A stretch of 64,000 nucleotides of DNA from Methylorubrum aminovorans (GCF_022179725.1 NZ_BPRC01000004.1:186001-250000); one strand, 5' to 3'. Counted from the first letter of the stretch, positions 19,700 to 30,813 are shown. Notes: generated from the letters alone by a model not told the origin. Translations and numbers: made by a program.

Positions 19700-20387
19700 C
19701 GCAGGCCTCCACGATCCAAGCTCCCGGCGCCCCGCCGCGGCTGCGCTGCAATTCGAGCCGCCAGCGCGGGCGGCCCATTCGACGCCCGATTTCGTCCGAC
19801 GGGGCGGGCGCCACCCGCCAGCGGGTTCGCGCGGCGGAGGGCTCCGGCTCGACGGCCTCGCCCGCGCAGAGACGATGCACGACGAGTGCGGTGACGCCCG
19901 ATCCCTCCGCGGCGAGCTGGAGCCGGCGGGAAGGCGTGAGCGCCATGCGGGTGAGTTCGCCGACGACGCCGGCGAGCCCGCGGTGGCGCAGGCCCTCTTC
20001 CATGGCCGGCAGCACCTCGGCATCGCGCCACGTCTCGCAATAGACGACGCGATCCGGGTGGAGGCCGACGCGGGCGAGCGCCGGGGCGAACAGGTCGCGG
20101 CTGTGCAGGCACCACAGCACCGGCCCGTCGAGCCGGGCGAGGATGCCGCCGGCGAACAGCACGGCGGTGGCGGCGTAGCGCCCACGCGGCCCGCCCTCGT
20201 GGATCTGGTGGAGCGCACCGAGCGCCAGCCCGCCGCCGGGCAGGGCCGCGTCGAGCCCTGCGACGCCGAAGGGCATGGTGGGGACGATTTCGGGCCCGGC
20301 GCCATGCCCCGTGCCAAGCCCGACAGAGTCCGTCAGCCGGCGAAGCTTGGCCAGGGTCGGCGCAGCGGGGGAGCGGAGAGGGGGCAT
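19614..20387 (-). CDS. imuA: ImuA, RecA-like accessory protein of the SOS mutasome
   Basis: A 257-residue protein distantly related to RecA/SulA, first gene of the imuA-imuB-dnaE2 operon. The N-terminal part reads VAGLDAALPGGGLALGALHQ, the equivalent of the RecA ATP-binding segment but without an intact GKT, as in other ImuA proteins. Later come LWCLHSRDLFAPALARVGL and an Arg/Trp-rich C-terminus. Forty bases upstream is a perfect LexA-type direct repeat, so SOS induction is very likely. ImuA is established as needed for damage-induced mutagenesis in alphaproteobacteria and mycobacteria. Confidence 0.88.
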   Translation of the reverse strand: MPPLRSPAAPTLAKLRRLTDSVGLGTGHGAGPEIVPTMPFGVAGLDAALPGGGLALGALHQIHEGGPRGRYAATAVLFAGGILARLDGPVLWCLHSRDLFAPALARVGLHPDRVVYCETWRDAEVLPAMEEGLRHRGLAGVVGELTRMALTPSRRLQLAAEGSGVTALVVHRLCAGEAVEPEPSAARTRWRVAPAPSDEIGRRMGRPRWRLELQRSRGGAPGAWIVEACDAQGRLAVPASLADRPAAPERVPRRAAR

Positions 20388-20427
20388 GGGTTACGGGTTC
20401 GAGGGTTGAGGTCTACGGCGCTTCTTA

Positions 20428-20442
20428 GAACAAAGAGTGAAC
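20428..20442 (-). promoter_or_regulatory. LexA (SOS) box of the imu operon
   Basis: On the minus strand this reads GTTC-N7-GTTC, the direct-repeat operator of alphaproteobacterial LexA. It lies 41 bp upstream of the imuA start. Confidence 0.85.
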
Positions 20443-20783
20443 ACACCTGAGCCGTAACCCGTCAACCGCTTGTTCGTTGCCATCCCTGTTGAAAATGCGG
20501 ATTTTATTCCGGTTCTCGACTTGACCGCCAAACCGACGAGGTTTTCGCCTTGAAGCCCTGCACGCAACGCGGGTGCGACGGCTTACCCCACCTCAAATCA
20601 GCATGCGTCACCGCGGCGGATGCAACAAAACTGTCTGCTGTTGCCGATGAACGACAGACGTTCGCCCCGGCCGTTCTATCGTAATGTCTGCCGGGAACTT
20701 TGCCGGAGGATGTCGCGTGGGATGCGCAATCTGCGTTTCTCCCGCGAGCTCTCAAGATAAGCCAGGGTCATGAGTGACCGGTC
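20443..20783. other. Intergenic region between imuA and the receiver gene
   Basis: No gene is supported. A short minus-strand open frame (20,504-20,755) lacks a ribosome site and recognisable sequence. A GAAC-N7-GTTC inverted pair near 20,648 is not the direct-repeat LexA form. Promoter elements for imuA (minus strand) and the receiver gene (plus strand) should lie here. Confidence 0.4.
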
Positions 20784-21188
20784 ATGAGTGACGCACGACC
20801 CACCGACCGCCGGCCCGTCATCCTCGTCGTCGAGGACGAGCCCGACGAGCGCTACCTCGCGGCCGAATTGCTGGAGGAGAAGGGCTTCGAGGTGATCGAG
20901 GCCGAGACGGCGGAGCGCGCCCTCGACATCCTGCGCCAGCGGGGCGACGGAATCGACGTGGTGTTCTCCGACGTGCGCACGCCGGGCACGATCGGCGGTT
21001 TCGAGCTGGCCCGGATCATCGGCGTGACCTGGCCGCGCATCCGCCTGCTGCTGACCTCGGGCGATGCGGGCGACCAGCCGAGCGACCTGCGCGTCACGGC
21101 GACCTTCATGCCCAAGCCCTGGCGGGCACCGGAGATTCTGACGTGGCTCGAAGAGGCCGCGGGGCTCCGGGAGCCTCCGGAGGGGTAG
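20784..21188 (+). CDS. Single-domain response regulator (CheY-like receiver)
   Basis: 134 residues, one receiver domain: acidic pocket in ILVVEDEPDERYLAAELL, phospho-acceptor Asp in VVFSDVRTPG, Thr/Ser switch in LLLTSGDAG, and Lys in TFMPKPWRAPEIL. There is no output domain, as in many rhizobial receivers that accept phosphate from HWE/HisKA2 kinases. The start used is the second of two ATGs that arise from a tandem 14-bp duplication just upstream; translation from the first ATG would stop after five codons at the TGA overlapping the second ATG. Confidence 0.85.
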   Translation: MSDARPTDRRPVILVVEDEPDERYLAAELLEEKGFEVIEAETAERALDILRQRGDGIDVVFSDVRTPGTIGGFELARIIGVTWPRIRLLLTSGDAGDQPSDLRVTATFMPKPWRAPEILTWLEEAAGLREPPEG

Positions 21189-21345
21189 GTCAGCTTCACT
21201 GCAAGATGCCCCCTGCCGGGGGATGAAGCGAGGCGGCAGCCGACGGTGAGAAGGCTTGGCCGGAGGAGGCTCATCCTCGGACGTCCCGCACCGCCGCTCC
21301 GGCTGCGCCTACGCTTCCCGCAGACACGACAAGGTGCCTGAGGGC

Positions 21346-21368
21346 CTCTCCCCGCACAGCGGGGAGAG
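21346..21368. terminator. Strong hairpin between convergent genes
   Basis: CTCTCCCCGC, a 3-base loop, and GCGGGGAGAG form a perfect 10-bp stem between the receiver gene and the convergent ppiB. No T tract follows on either strand, so it is either a Rho-independent-like stop of weak type or a 3'-end stabiliser. Confidence 0.5.
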
Positions 21369-21381
21369 GGGAAAAGCGGGC

Positions 21382-21843
21382 TTACGCCGCGGCGACGGTC
21401 GCCTTCACGATCCGGTCGGGGTCGTTCACGGGCTCGCCGCGCTTGATCGTGTCGACGACTTCCATGCCCTCGATCACCTTGCCCCACACCGTGTACTGGC
21501 GGTCGAGGAAGCGGGCGTCGGAAAAGCAGATGAAGAACTGCGAGTTCGCCGAGTGCGGGAAGTTGGTGCGCGCCATCGAGCAGGTGCCGCGCACATGCGG
21601 CTCGGCGTTGAACTCGGCGTTCAGGTCGGGCAGCTCGGAGCCGCCGGAACCGGTGCCGGTCGGGTCGCCGGTCTGGGCCATGAAGCCGTCGATGACGCGG
21701 TGGAACGGCACGCCGTCGTAGAAGCCCTGGGAGGCCAGGGTCTTGATCCGCTCGACGTGGTTGGGAGCGAGGTCGGGGCGCAGCGCGATGACGACGCGGC
21801 CCTTCGTGGTCTCCAGGACGATGGTCTCGTTCGTCTCTGCCAT
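21382..21843 (-). CDS. ppiB: Cytoplasmic peptidyl-prolyl cis-trans isomerase (cyclophilin B type)
   Basis: 153 residues with the complete bacterial cyclophilin core: FYDGVPFHRVIDGFMAQTGD contains the catalytic Arg, then GTCSMARTNFPHSANSQFFI and FLDRQYTVWGKVIEGMEVVD. No signal peptide, so it acts in the cytoplasm on proline bonds in folding proteins. It is 3 bp downstream of a small secreted-protein gene and 0.5 kb from its periplasmic paralogue, both on the same strand. Confidence 0.93.
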   Translation of the reverse strand: MAETNETIVLETTKGRVVIALRPDLAPNHVERIKTLASQGFYDGVPFHRVIDGFMAQTGDPTGTGSGGSELPDLNAEFNAEPHVRGTCSMARTNFPHSANSQFFICFSDARFLDRQYTVWGKVIEGMEVVDTIKRGEPVNDPDRIVKATVAAA

Positions 21844-21846
21844 GGC

Positions 21847-22353
21847 TTAAATTCCCTGTCCTTTGGGTCCGTCGTAGATGAAGCGCAGCGCCAGGGGGCG
21901 CCCCGCGATGGCTCCGCCGAGAGCCGGGGTGAGCCGGACCGGCGTGCAGCGGGCGATCGCGTCGAGCGTCGCCCGTATCAGGATGTCCCGGGTCCGCGTG
22001 TCGCCCGGCGCCTTGGCGAAGGTGATCTGCGGTGTGCCGATCACCGAACCGTCCCGGCGCAGCGAGAGACGCGCCGTGATTTCCGCCCGCTCGAACCGGC
22101 TCAGGCCTTCCGGCACCCGCCAGCAGGCAGCGAGCGCCGGATAGAGCGCTCGCAAGGTGTCGGCCGGGGCCGGCTCCGGCCCTGCCGCGGGCAGCGGCAC
22201 ATGCTGCGTGCCCCGCAAGGTCTGGGGCAGCGTGTGCCAGGGTTCAATGCCCTCGAACGCACACGCCCTGCCCGGTGCGAGCAGGGCGAAGCCGGCCGTG
22301 AAGAGGCCGGCGAGTTGGCCCGCCCGGCGACGCCCGGTGCGTGCGGCCGCTAT
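21847..22353 (-). CDS. Secreted protein of unknown function, unusual start
   Basis: The frame encodes a signal-peptide-like N-terminus (GLFTAGFALLAPGRACAFEG) followed by about 120 residues that resemble a TonB C-terminal-type fold, for example EITARLSLRRDGSVIGTPQI. The stretch with the signal peptide has no ATG, GTG or TTG before it. The only positions are an ATA at 22,351-22,353 that overlaps the ppiA stop TAG (ATAG), or a TTG at 22,216-22,218 that would remove the signal peptide. I give the longer form because of the clear signal sequence and its position in the ppiA-ppiB cluster. Function unknown; periplasmic location inferred. Confidence 0.5.
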   Translation of the reverse strand: MAAARTGRRRAGQLAGLFTAGFALLAPGRACAFEGIEPWHTLPQTLRGTQHVPLPAAGPEPAPADTLRALYPALAACWRVPEGLSRFERAEITARLSLRRDGSVIGTPQITFAKAPGDTRTRDILIRATLDAIARCTPVRLTPALGGAIAGRPLALRFIYDGPKGQGI

Positions 22354-22889
22354 TGGCCGCCTCCAAGGGTCATCTTCACGATCTTGTCGGGGTCCTGCAC
22401 CGAGCCGTTATTGGCCTTGGAGCCCTTCTTGATCTTGTCGACCACGTCCATCCCGGAGGTGACGACGCCGACGACGGTGTAGTTGTTGTTCAGGAACTCG
22501 GCGTCGCCGATGCAGATGAAGAACTGCGAATTGGCCGAGTTCGGATCACCCGAACGGGCCATGCCGACGGTGCCGCGCTTGAACGGGGCCGAGGAGAACT
22601 CGGCCGGGATATTGGGCAGGGTGGAGCCGCCGGTGCCGTTGCCCTTGGGATCGCCCGTCTGGACCATGAAGCCGTCGATGACGCGGTGGAACTTCAGGCC
22701 GTTGTAGAAGCCTTGGCCGATCAGCGTCTTGAGCTGCTTGACGTGCTTCGGCGCGATCTCCGGACGCAGCTCGATCGTGACCCGACCGTCCCTGGTCTCG
22801 AGGGTGACGGTGTTCTCGCCCGCCCGCGCCGGGGCGGCGAGGAGCATGGCGGAGAGGGCGAGGCCGAGGACGGCGTGGCGGCGATTCAT
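22350..22889 (-). CDS. ppiA: Periplasmic peptidyl-prolyl cis-trans isomerase (cyclophilin A type)
   Basis: 179 residues starting MNRRHAVLGLALSAMLLAAP with a signal peptide cleaved after PARA. The cyclophilin core is complete: FYNGLKFHRVIDGFMVQTGD, then GMARSGDPNSANSQFFICIG and the tail DPDKIVKMTLGGG. An upstream in-frame start would mask the signal peptide and overlap coaD, so the internal ATG is preferred. It should assist folding of exported proteins. It lies 25 bp downstream of coaD. Confidence 0.92.
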   Translation of the reverse strand: MNRRHAVLGLALSAMLLAAPARAGENTVTLETRDGRVTIELRPEIAPKHVKQLKTLIGQGFYNGLKFHRVIDGFMVQTGDPKGNGTGGSTLPNIPAEFSSAPFKRGTVGMARSGDPNSANSQFFICIGDAEFLNNNYTVVGVVTSGMDVVDKIKKGSKANNGSVQDPDKIVKMTLGGGQ

Positions 22890-22914
22890 GCGGGCAAAAG
22901 CTCCGTGGTGAGGA

Positions 22915-23418
22915 TCAGGATTTCGCGAAACGCGCGGCGAGTTGCGCGGCCACGACCGGCGGCACGAAGGGCGAGACGTCACCGCCCATGGCCGCGATCT
23001 GGCGCACCAGGGTCGCCGTGATCGGCCGCACGCCGGTGGAGGCGGGCAGGAACACGGTCTGGACCTCGGGGGCCATCGCGCCGTTCATGCCGGCGAGCTG
23101 CATCTCGTAGTCCAGATCGGTGCCGTCGCGCAGGCCGCGGATGAACAGGCGGGCACCGCAGCGCCGGGCGGCCGAGACCGCGAGGTCGTCGAAGGTGACG
23201 ACCTCCAGGCTCGCGCCTTCGGCGGCGGCCAGCGGCCCGCAGGTCTCGCTGAGCAGGGCGGCGCGTTCCTCGGCCGAGAACAACGGCGCCTTGCCCGGAT
23301 GCACGCCGATGGCGAGCACCAGCCGCGGCACGAGGCGGCAGGCCTGCCGCACCACGTCGAGGTGGCCGTTGGTGACCGGATCGAAGGAACCGGCGTAGAG
23401 GGCGGTGCGGGTCGTCAC
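22915..23418 (-). CDS. coaD: Phosphopantetheine adenylyltransferase CoaD
   Basis: Catalyses 4'-phosphopantetheine plus ATP to dephospho-CoA in coenzyme A synthesis. The GTG start gives 167 residues, beginning [20 protein letters not shown] with the nucleotidyltransferase TxGH-type motif, then [19 protein letters not shown], which binds the pantetheine arm, and [20 protein letters not shown] at the nucleotide site. The Lys in [14 protein letters not shown] is the usual phosphate contact. An alternative longer form adds only Arg-rich residues without family support. Confidence 0.93.
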   Translation of the reverse strand: MTTRTALYAGSFDPVTNGHLDVVRQACRLVPRLVLAIGVHPGKAPLFSAEERAALLSETCGPLAAAEGASLEVVTFDDLAVSAARRCGARLFIRGLRDGTDLDYEMQLAGMNGAMAPEVQTVFLPASTGVRPITATLVRQIAAMGGDVSPFVPPVVAAQLAARFAKS

Positions 23419-23486
23419 GGGAACGGGCCTAGAGCATTTTCCCCGCAAACGGAACCGCCGCCGGCGCCGCTTCGTCACATCCCGCC

Positions 23487-23522
23487 GTCATTCCGGGTTC
23501 CGCTAAGCGGCCCCGGGATGAC
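23487..23522. repeat. REP-like palindrome, family B
   Basis: GTCATTCCGGGTTCCGCT, a short centre, then AGCGGCCCCGGGATGAC. It sits between gyrA and coaD. A near copy is at 43,127-43,161. Confidence 0.75.
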
Positions 23523-23545
23523 ATGGCGTCGGAAGGGGCCGGGCC

Positions 23546-26269
<2,724 letters not shown>

Positions 26270-26366
26270 CGTCGTTCTCTCGTTCTTCTGTTCGGTTCAC
26301 CCGCTGCCAAACGCCACCGGGTCGGACGGAAAGGCCAGCACGGGGCGACCCCTCCGATCCACTCCC

Positions 26367-26466
26367 TCATCCTGAGGTGCCCGCGTCAGCGGGCCTCGAA
26401 GGATCATCCAGCCATCGCGCGGGACCTGGAGGATCCTTCGAGGCCGCTTCGCGGCACCTCAGGAGG
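26367..26466. repeat. Inverted pair of REP-like elements, family C
   Basis: Two arms read CCTGAGGTGCC...CCTCGAAGGAT and ATCCTTCGAGG...GGCACCTCAGG, separated by about 25 bp. Each arm also has its own small palindrome at the centre (CCGCGTCAGCGG and CCGCTTCGCGG). The pair occupies the gap between gyrA and mobA and could form a large cruciform or RNA hairpin. Confidence 0.7.
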
Positions 26467-26585
26467 AGGACGTCGGACGGGACACCCCGCCAGCAGCCAA
26501 AGGCCGTCGTTTCAGTTACTTAAATATGAATTACGAGGCTTCGGCACAACATCCGAGCGCCGGCGGACCGCGCTTTGCCGCGCCC

Positions 26586-27218
26586 TTATCCCCCACGCGC
26601 CAGCATCGCCTCGGCGGCCGCCAGATCCTCCGGCGCGTTGAGGTTGAGGAAGGGATCGACCGGCTCCACCGGCCAGGACGCCACGGCCGCCCCGTGCCGC
26701 TCGATGAAGCCTCCGACCCGCCGCTCGCCGCGCCCGAGCCAGTCACGCAGGTCATGGCGCAGATCGACCGGCCAGAGGGCGGAGGTGAAGTGGCACCGCT
26801 CACCCGACGCCGCCAGCGCAATCGGCTTGCCCTCGGCCGCCGCGGCGACGAGCCGGGCGACGAAGTCGTGCGGCAGGAACGGCGCGTCGCCGGGCACGCT
26901 CGCGACATGAGTGACGCCCGGCAGAGCCGCGGCAGCCTCCATCCCGGCGAGGATACCGGCGAGGGGCCCCGGATGATCCGGGATCGTATCGGGCAGGATG
27001 GCGCCGGAGAACACGTCGCGGAAGCGGGCCGGGTCGCCGTTGGCACTGAGCGCGAGGCCGCCCGCGCATTGCGGCTCGAAGCGCTCGGCGACGCGCTGCA
27101 GCAGGGTGCGCCCGGCAAGACGGCGCAGGGGCTTGTCGCCCCCGCCCATCCGCCGCGACAGGCCGCCGGCCAGGATCAGGCCCAAAACACGCGACCCGGA
27201 GACCGGGGGGAGACTCAC
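26586..27218 (-). CDS. mobA: Molybdenum cofactor guanylyltransferase MobA
   Basis: Adds GMP to molybdopterin to make the MGD cofactor used by DMSO-reductase-family enzymes. 210 residues. The nucleotide-binding N-terminus is LGLILAGGLSRRMGGGDKPL with the Lys, and GDAPFLPHDFV carries the metal-binding Asp. The C-terminus ends PFLNLNAPEDLAAAEAML, a common signature. Start GTG overlaps the mrp stop (GTGA at 27,215-27,218), so it is coupled to mrp. The genes for molybdate uptake lie about 14 kb away in this window. Confidence 0.93.
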   Translation of the reverse strand: MSLPPVSGSRVLGLILAGGLSRRMGGGDKPLRRLAGRTLLQRVAERFEPQCAGGLALSANGDPARFRDVFSGAILPDTIPDHPGPLAGILAGMEAAAALPGVTHVASVPGDAPFLPHDFVARLVAAAAEGKPIALAASGERCHFTSALWPVDLRHDLRDWLGRGERRVGGFIERHGAAVASWPVEPVDPFLNLNAPEDLAAAEAMLARGG

Positions 27219-28393
27219 TCGATGACGATCTTGGGCGCCGCCCGGCCTGCGGGCGCGCCGGTGAGGTTGCCCCAGAGCTTTTGCGCGATCTCGCGGTAGA
27301 CCTTGGCCTGCGGCCCGTCCGGATCGGTCGCCACCACCGGGCGGCCGGCATCCGAGGTCTCGCGGATCGCCATGGTGAGCGGGATCTCGCCGAGGAACGG
27401 CACCTCCAGCCGCTCGGCCTCGTGGCGGGCGCCGCCATGGCCGAAGATCGCCGAGGCATGTCCGCAATTCGGGCAAATGAAGGTCGCCATGTTCTCGATC
27501 ACGCCGAGGATCGGCACCGAGACCTTGCGGAACATGGTCACGCCGCGGCGGGCATCGATCAGCGCCAGATCCTGCGGCGTCGAGACGATGACGGCGCCCG
27601 AGAGCGGCGTCGCCTGGGCCATGGTGAGCTGGGCGTCACCCGTGCCCGGCGGCATGTCGACCACGAGCACGTCGAGCTCGCCCCAGGCCACGTCGCGCAG
27701 CATCTGGGTGATGGCCGACTGCACCATCGGCCCGCGCCAGATCATCGCCGATTCGGGCTCGATCAGCAGGCCGATCGACATCGCCTTCAGCCCGTAGGCC
27801 TGCAGCGGCTCCAGGGTCTTGCCCTCGATCACCCGCGGCTTGCCGGAAAGCCCCAGCAGCTTGGGCACCGAGGGGCCGTAGATGTCGGCATCGAGCAGGC
27901 CAACCTTAAGCCCCTGCGCGCCGAGGGCGAGCGCGAGGTTGCAGGCGGTGGTGGATTTGCCGACGCCACCCTTGCCGGAGGCCACCGCCACGATGTGGCG
28001 CACGCCCGGCAGCGCATTGCCCTGACGCGGCGGCGGCGCCACGCCGGGTCCGGGCGGGCGCGGCGCAGCACCCTGAGCCGGCACGTTCGACCCGCGCTCG
28101 GCGGTGAGGCTCGCCAGCACGCTCGACACGCCGGGCAGGGCCAGCACGCGCCCTTCCGCCTCGCGGCGCACGGACTCGAACCGCTCGGCCTCGCTCGGAT
28201 CGATCCGAATCGAGAACATCACCCGGTTGCCCGGATCGATCACCACCTGCGAGAGCCGGCCGGAGCCGGGCAGGGTGGTGCTGCCGTCGTCCACTGAGAC
28301 GGTCGAGAGCGCCTTCAGCACGTCATCGCGCGTGATCGCCAAAACTCGTACTCCATCGGGCGCCGGGACGGGATCGAGCCCGCTTCCGTTCAT
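27215..28393 (-). CDS. Mrp/ApbC iron-sulfur cluster carrier ATPase
   Basis: P-loop NTPase of the Mrp/NBP35 family that carries and delivers Fe-S clusters. The N-terminal domain (about residues 15-105) is a MIP18-type FeS-assembly domain, then a Pro-rich linker, then the deviant Walker A SGKGGVGKSTTACNLAL. Switch regions are DADIYGPSVPKLLGL and VVDMPPGTGDAQLT. The cluster-binding CPNC motif is in ENMATFICPNCGHASAIFG. 392 residues. Operon with mobA, which fits a supply of Fe-S clusters for molybdoenzymes, though that link is inferred. Confidence 0.92.
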   Translation of the reverse strand: MNGSGLDPVPAPDGVRVLAITRDDVLKALSTVSVDDGSTTLPGSGRLSQVVIDPGNRVMFSIRIDPSEAERFESVRREAEGRVLALPGVSSVLASLTAERGSNVPAQGAAPRPPGPGVAPPPRQGNALPGVRHIVAVASGKGGVGKSTTACNLALALGAQGLKVGLLDADIYGPSVPKLLGLSGKPRVIEGKTLEPLQAYGLKAMSIGLLIEPESAMIWRGPMVQSAITQMLRDVAWGELDVLVVDMPPGTGDAQLTMAQATPLSGAVIVSTPQDLALIDARRGVTMFRKVSVPILGVIENMATFICPNCGHASAIFGHGGARHEAERLEVPFLGEIPLTMAIRETSDAGRPVVATDPDGPQAKVYREIAQKLWGNLTGAPAGRAAPKIVIE

Positions 28394-28434
28394 CTAACCG
28401 CGCCTGCGGGAAACACCAGCCCGGGCGACCCGTC

Positions 28435-28704
28435 TCAGCGCCGTCCCGGCGGAACCGCGATCAGGTTGCACTGTTCCATCGGCCCGCGCACGACTGAACC
28501 ATCGCCGCGCCGGTAGACCCCTCGGCGGACATGCCGGCAGCCGACGGGGCCGCGCAGCCGCTTCACCCGCTCGATATGGACGCTTCGGTAGCGCCGGTTC
28601 GAGAAATCGTGGCCGCCGATGCGCACGCCGGGGCCGAACCGCACCTCGGCGGAGGCCGGCACGGCCAGGGTGACCAGCAACAAGGCAAGCAACGCAACCC
28701 TCAT
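28435..28704 (-). CDS. Small periplasmic protein with signal peptide
   Basis: 89 residues. The signal peptide is MRVALLALLLVTLAVPASA, with cleavage after the last Ala. The mature part is Arg/Gly-rich with two cysteines (GCRHVRR and EQCNLIAVPPG) that could pair. No known family is recognised. It is divergent from the pyridoxamine-oxidase-like gene by 148 bp, and upstream of mrp on the same strand. Confidence 0.65.
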   Translation of the reverse strand: MRVALLALLLVTLAVPASAEVRFGPGVRIGGHDFSNRRYRSVHIERVKRLRGPVGCRHVRRGVYRRGDGSVVRGPMEQCNLIAVPPGRR

Positions 28705-28852
28705 CCCACTCTCCGGCAAAGCTTCGGGGGCGCCCCCTGAACCAAGATCGGCTTCGCTCGTTGTCGAGGCAATCGCCGGGCGGCGAACCCTCGACCAGGG
28801 TCGCCCGCTCAGCCCGGCTCGCGCCATTGACGACAGACGGAGTACGCATTCC

Positions 28853-29356
28853 ATGCACCAGGGCAACCATCGCGACCACGAGGGCGCGAAGAAGCTCTTT
28901 GAGCTGACCAAGGACGTCAAGGTCGCGATGCTGACCACGGCCGACCAGAACGGGACGCTCAACAGCCGCCCGATGTGGAACAACGAGATCGACGAGAACG
29001 GCGACATCTGGTTCTTCACCAAGCTGCACAGCCCGAAGACCGCCGAGATCGGTCGCGACAATCAGGTCAACCTCGCCTACTCGGATCCGTCGAGCCAGAC
29101 CTACGTCTCGATCGCCGGCAAGGCCGAGGTGATCCGCGACCAGAAGCTCATCGACGAGAAGTGGCAGGAGAGCCTCAAGACGTGGTTCCCCAACGGCAAG
29201 AACGATCCCGAGGTCGGCCTGATCCGCATTCACCCTGAGCAGGGCGAGTACTGGGACAGCCCGTCCTCGACGATGGTCCACCTCTACGGTTACGTGAAGG
29301 CCTCGCTCACCGGCGAGAGCCCGAAGACCGAGACCAAGAAGGTCAACCTCGCCTGA
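28853..29356 (+). CDS. Pyridoxamine 5'-phosphate oxidase-family (general stress) protein
   Basis: 167 residues with the FMN-binding split-barrel fold: KVAMLTTADQNGTLNSRPMW, then GDIWFFTKLHSPKTAEIGRD, VNLAYSDPSSQTYVSIAGKA and a C-terminal strand GEYWDSPSS. This is the general-stress-protein-26 subgroup, which binds flavin or F420-like cofactors but lacks residues of true PNP oxidase; the substrate is unknown. The gene ends before a strong intrinsic terminator. Codon use is like typical highly expressed genes of this genome. Confidence 0.85.
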   Translation: MHQGNHRDHEGAKKLFELTKDVKVAMLTTADQNGTLNSRPMWNNEIDENGDIWFFTKLHSPKTAEIGRDNQVNLAYSDPSSQTYVSIAGKAEVIRDQKLIDEKWQESLKTWFPNGKNDPEVGLIRIHPEQGEYWDSPSSTMVHLYGYVKASLTGESPKTETKKVNLA

Positions 29357-29396
29357 TCCTTTCGGGAGTGGGCCTCGCGCCCCTCCACGGATGTTC

Positions 29397-29429
29397 GGCG
29401 TCCCTGCCTGCGGCAGGGGCGCCTTTTTT
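29397..29429 (+). terminator. Intrinsic terminator of the stress-protein gene
   Basis: Stem GGCG-CCCTGCC paired with GGCAGGG-CGCC (one unpaired base on each side), followed by six T. It ends the upstream gene 41 bp after its stop. Confidence 0.88.
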
Positions 29430-29514
29430 GTTATGACGCCCCGCGTCCGCCGCCGTTGATCGCCGGAACGATCCGTCCCAAGCTCGGCCGACGCTCCCCG
29501 AACACGGACGGCCC

Positions 29515-30813
29515 ATGATCGACCTCGCGAAGCGGGTCTACGACCACAACTTCCGCATCGACCCGATCGTGCGCTCGCTGCTCGATACGGATTTCTACAA
29601 GCTGCTGATGGCGCAGATGATCTTCCGCCGTCACCGCGACGTCGACGTCACCTTCGCGATCCAGAACCGCACGAAGAGCGTGCGCGTGGCCGACGAGATC
29701 GATCTCGGGGAGTTGCGGGCGCAGCTCGACCATGCCCGCACGGTTCGCTTGAGCCGGGGCGAATCCACTTGGCTGCGCGGCAACACCTTCTACGGCAAGC
29801 GCCAGATCCTCTCCTCCGACTTCATGGCGTGGTTCGAGGAATTCCGCCTGCCGGACTACGAACTCGAGGTGCGCGAGGGGCAGGTGGCGCTCACCTTCCA
29901 CGGCCCCTGGGTCGAGACCACGCTATGGGAGGTGCCCGCACTCGCCATCCTCAACGAGCTGCGCTCCCGCGCGGTGCTGCGCGGCCTGGGCAAGTTCGAG
30001 CTCCAAGTGCTCTACGCCCGCGCCATGACCCGCGTCTGGGAGAAGATCGAGCGCCTGAAGCGCCTGCCCGATCTCTCCATCGCCGATTTCGGCACCCGGC
30101 GCCGCCACGGCTTCCTGTGGCAGGATTGGTGCGTGCAGGCGATGAACGAGGGCTTGGGCGAGCGGGCTTTTCTGGGCACCTCGAACTGCCTGATCGCCAT
30201 GCGCCGCGAGGTCGAGGCTGTCGGCACCAACGCCCACGAATTGCCGATGGTCTACGCCGCGCTCAGTGGCGACGACGATGCGGCGCTCGCCCAGGCGCCC
30301 TACGCGGTGCTCGCCGACTGGCAGCAGGACTATGCCGGCAACCTCCTGGTGGCCTTGCCCGACACCTACGGCACCACCGGATTTCTCGCCAACGCGCCCG
30401 ACTGGCTCACCGCCTGGACCGGCATCCGCATCGACTCGAAGGAACCGATCGAGGGCGGCGAGGAGGCGCTCGCCTTCTGGCAATCAAGGGACTGCGACCC
30501 GCGCGAAAAGCTCGCAATCTTCTCGGACGGGCTCGACATCGACGACATCGAGGCGATCCACGCCCATTTCCACGGCCGCATGCGGATCGGCTACGGCTGG
30601 GGCACGCGGCTCACCAACGACTTCCGGGGTCTCGTGCCGGAGGGCCGCCTCGACCCGATCTCGGTGGTCTGCAAGGTGACGCAGGCCGAGGGCCGCCCGA
30701 CGGTGAAGATCTCCGACAACCCGAGCAAGGCCCAGGGACCGGCGGCGGAGGTGGAGCGCTACAAGCGGGTGTTCGGGGTTGGCGAGCAGGCGGCGATGGC
30801 GGTGGAGGTGTAA
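29515..30813 (+). CDS. pncB: Nicotinate phosphoribosyltransferase PncB
   Basis: Joins nicotinate to PRPP in NAD salvage. 432 residues beginning [20 protein letters not shown] with the conserved [19 protein letters not shown]. Other family motifs are [31 protein letters not shown], and [19 protein letters not shown]. The C-terminus ([14 protein letters not shown]) binds the phosphate of PRPP. It has its own 85-bp leader after the terminator of the previous gene, and a toxin-antitoxin pair follows 104 bp downstream. Confidence 0.95.
   Translation: MIDLAKRVYDHNFRIDPIVRSLLDTDFYKLLMAQMIFRRHRDVDVTFAIQNRTKSVRVADEIDLGELRAQLDHARTVRLSRGESTWLRGNTFYGKRQILSSDFMAWFEEFRLPDYELEVREGQVALTFHGPWVETTLWEVPALAILNELRSRAVLRGLGKFELQVLYARAMTRVWEKIERLKRLPDLSIADFGTRRRHGFLWQDWCVQAMNEGLGERAFLGTSNCLIAMRREVEAVGTNAHELPMVYAALSGDDDAALAQAPYAVLADWQQDYAGNLLVALPDTYGTTGFLANAPDWLTAWTGIRIDSKEPIEGGEEALAFWQSRDCDPREKLAIFSDGLDIDDIEAIHAHFHGRMRIGYGWGTRLTNDFRGLVPEGRLDPISVVCKVTQAEGRPTVKISDNPSKAQGPAAEVERYKRVFGVGEQAAMAVEV

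Noticed and set aside
20640..20662. Second LexA box near 20,648 (GAAC-N7-GTTC)
   Set aside because: The half sites are inverted, whereas alphaproteobacterial LexA uses direct repeats; the true direct repeat is at 20,428-20,442.
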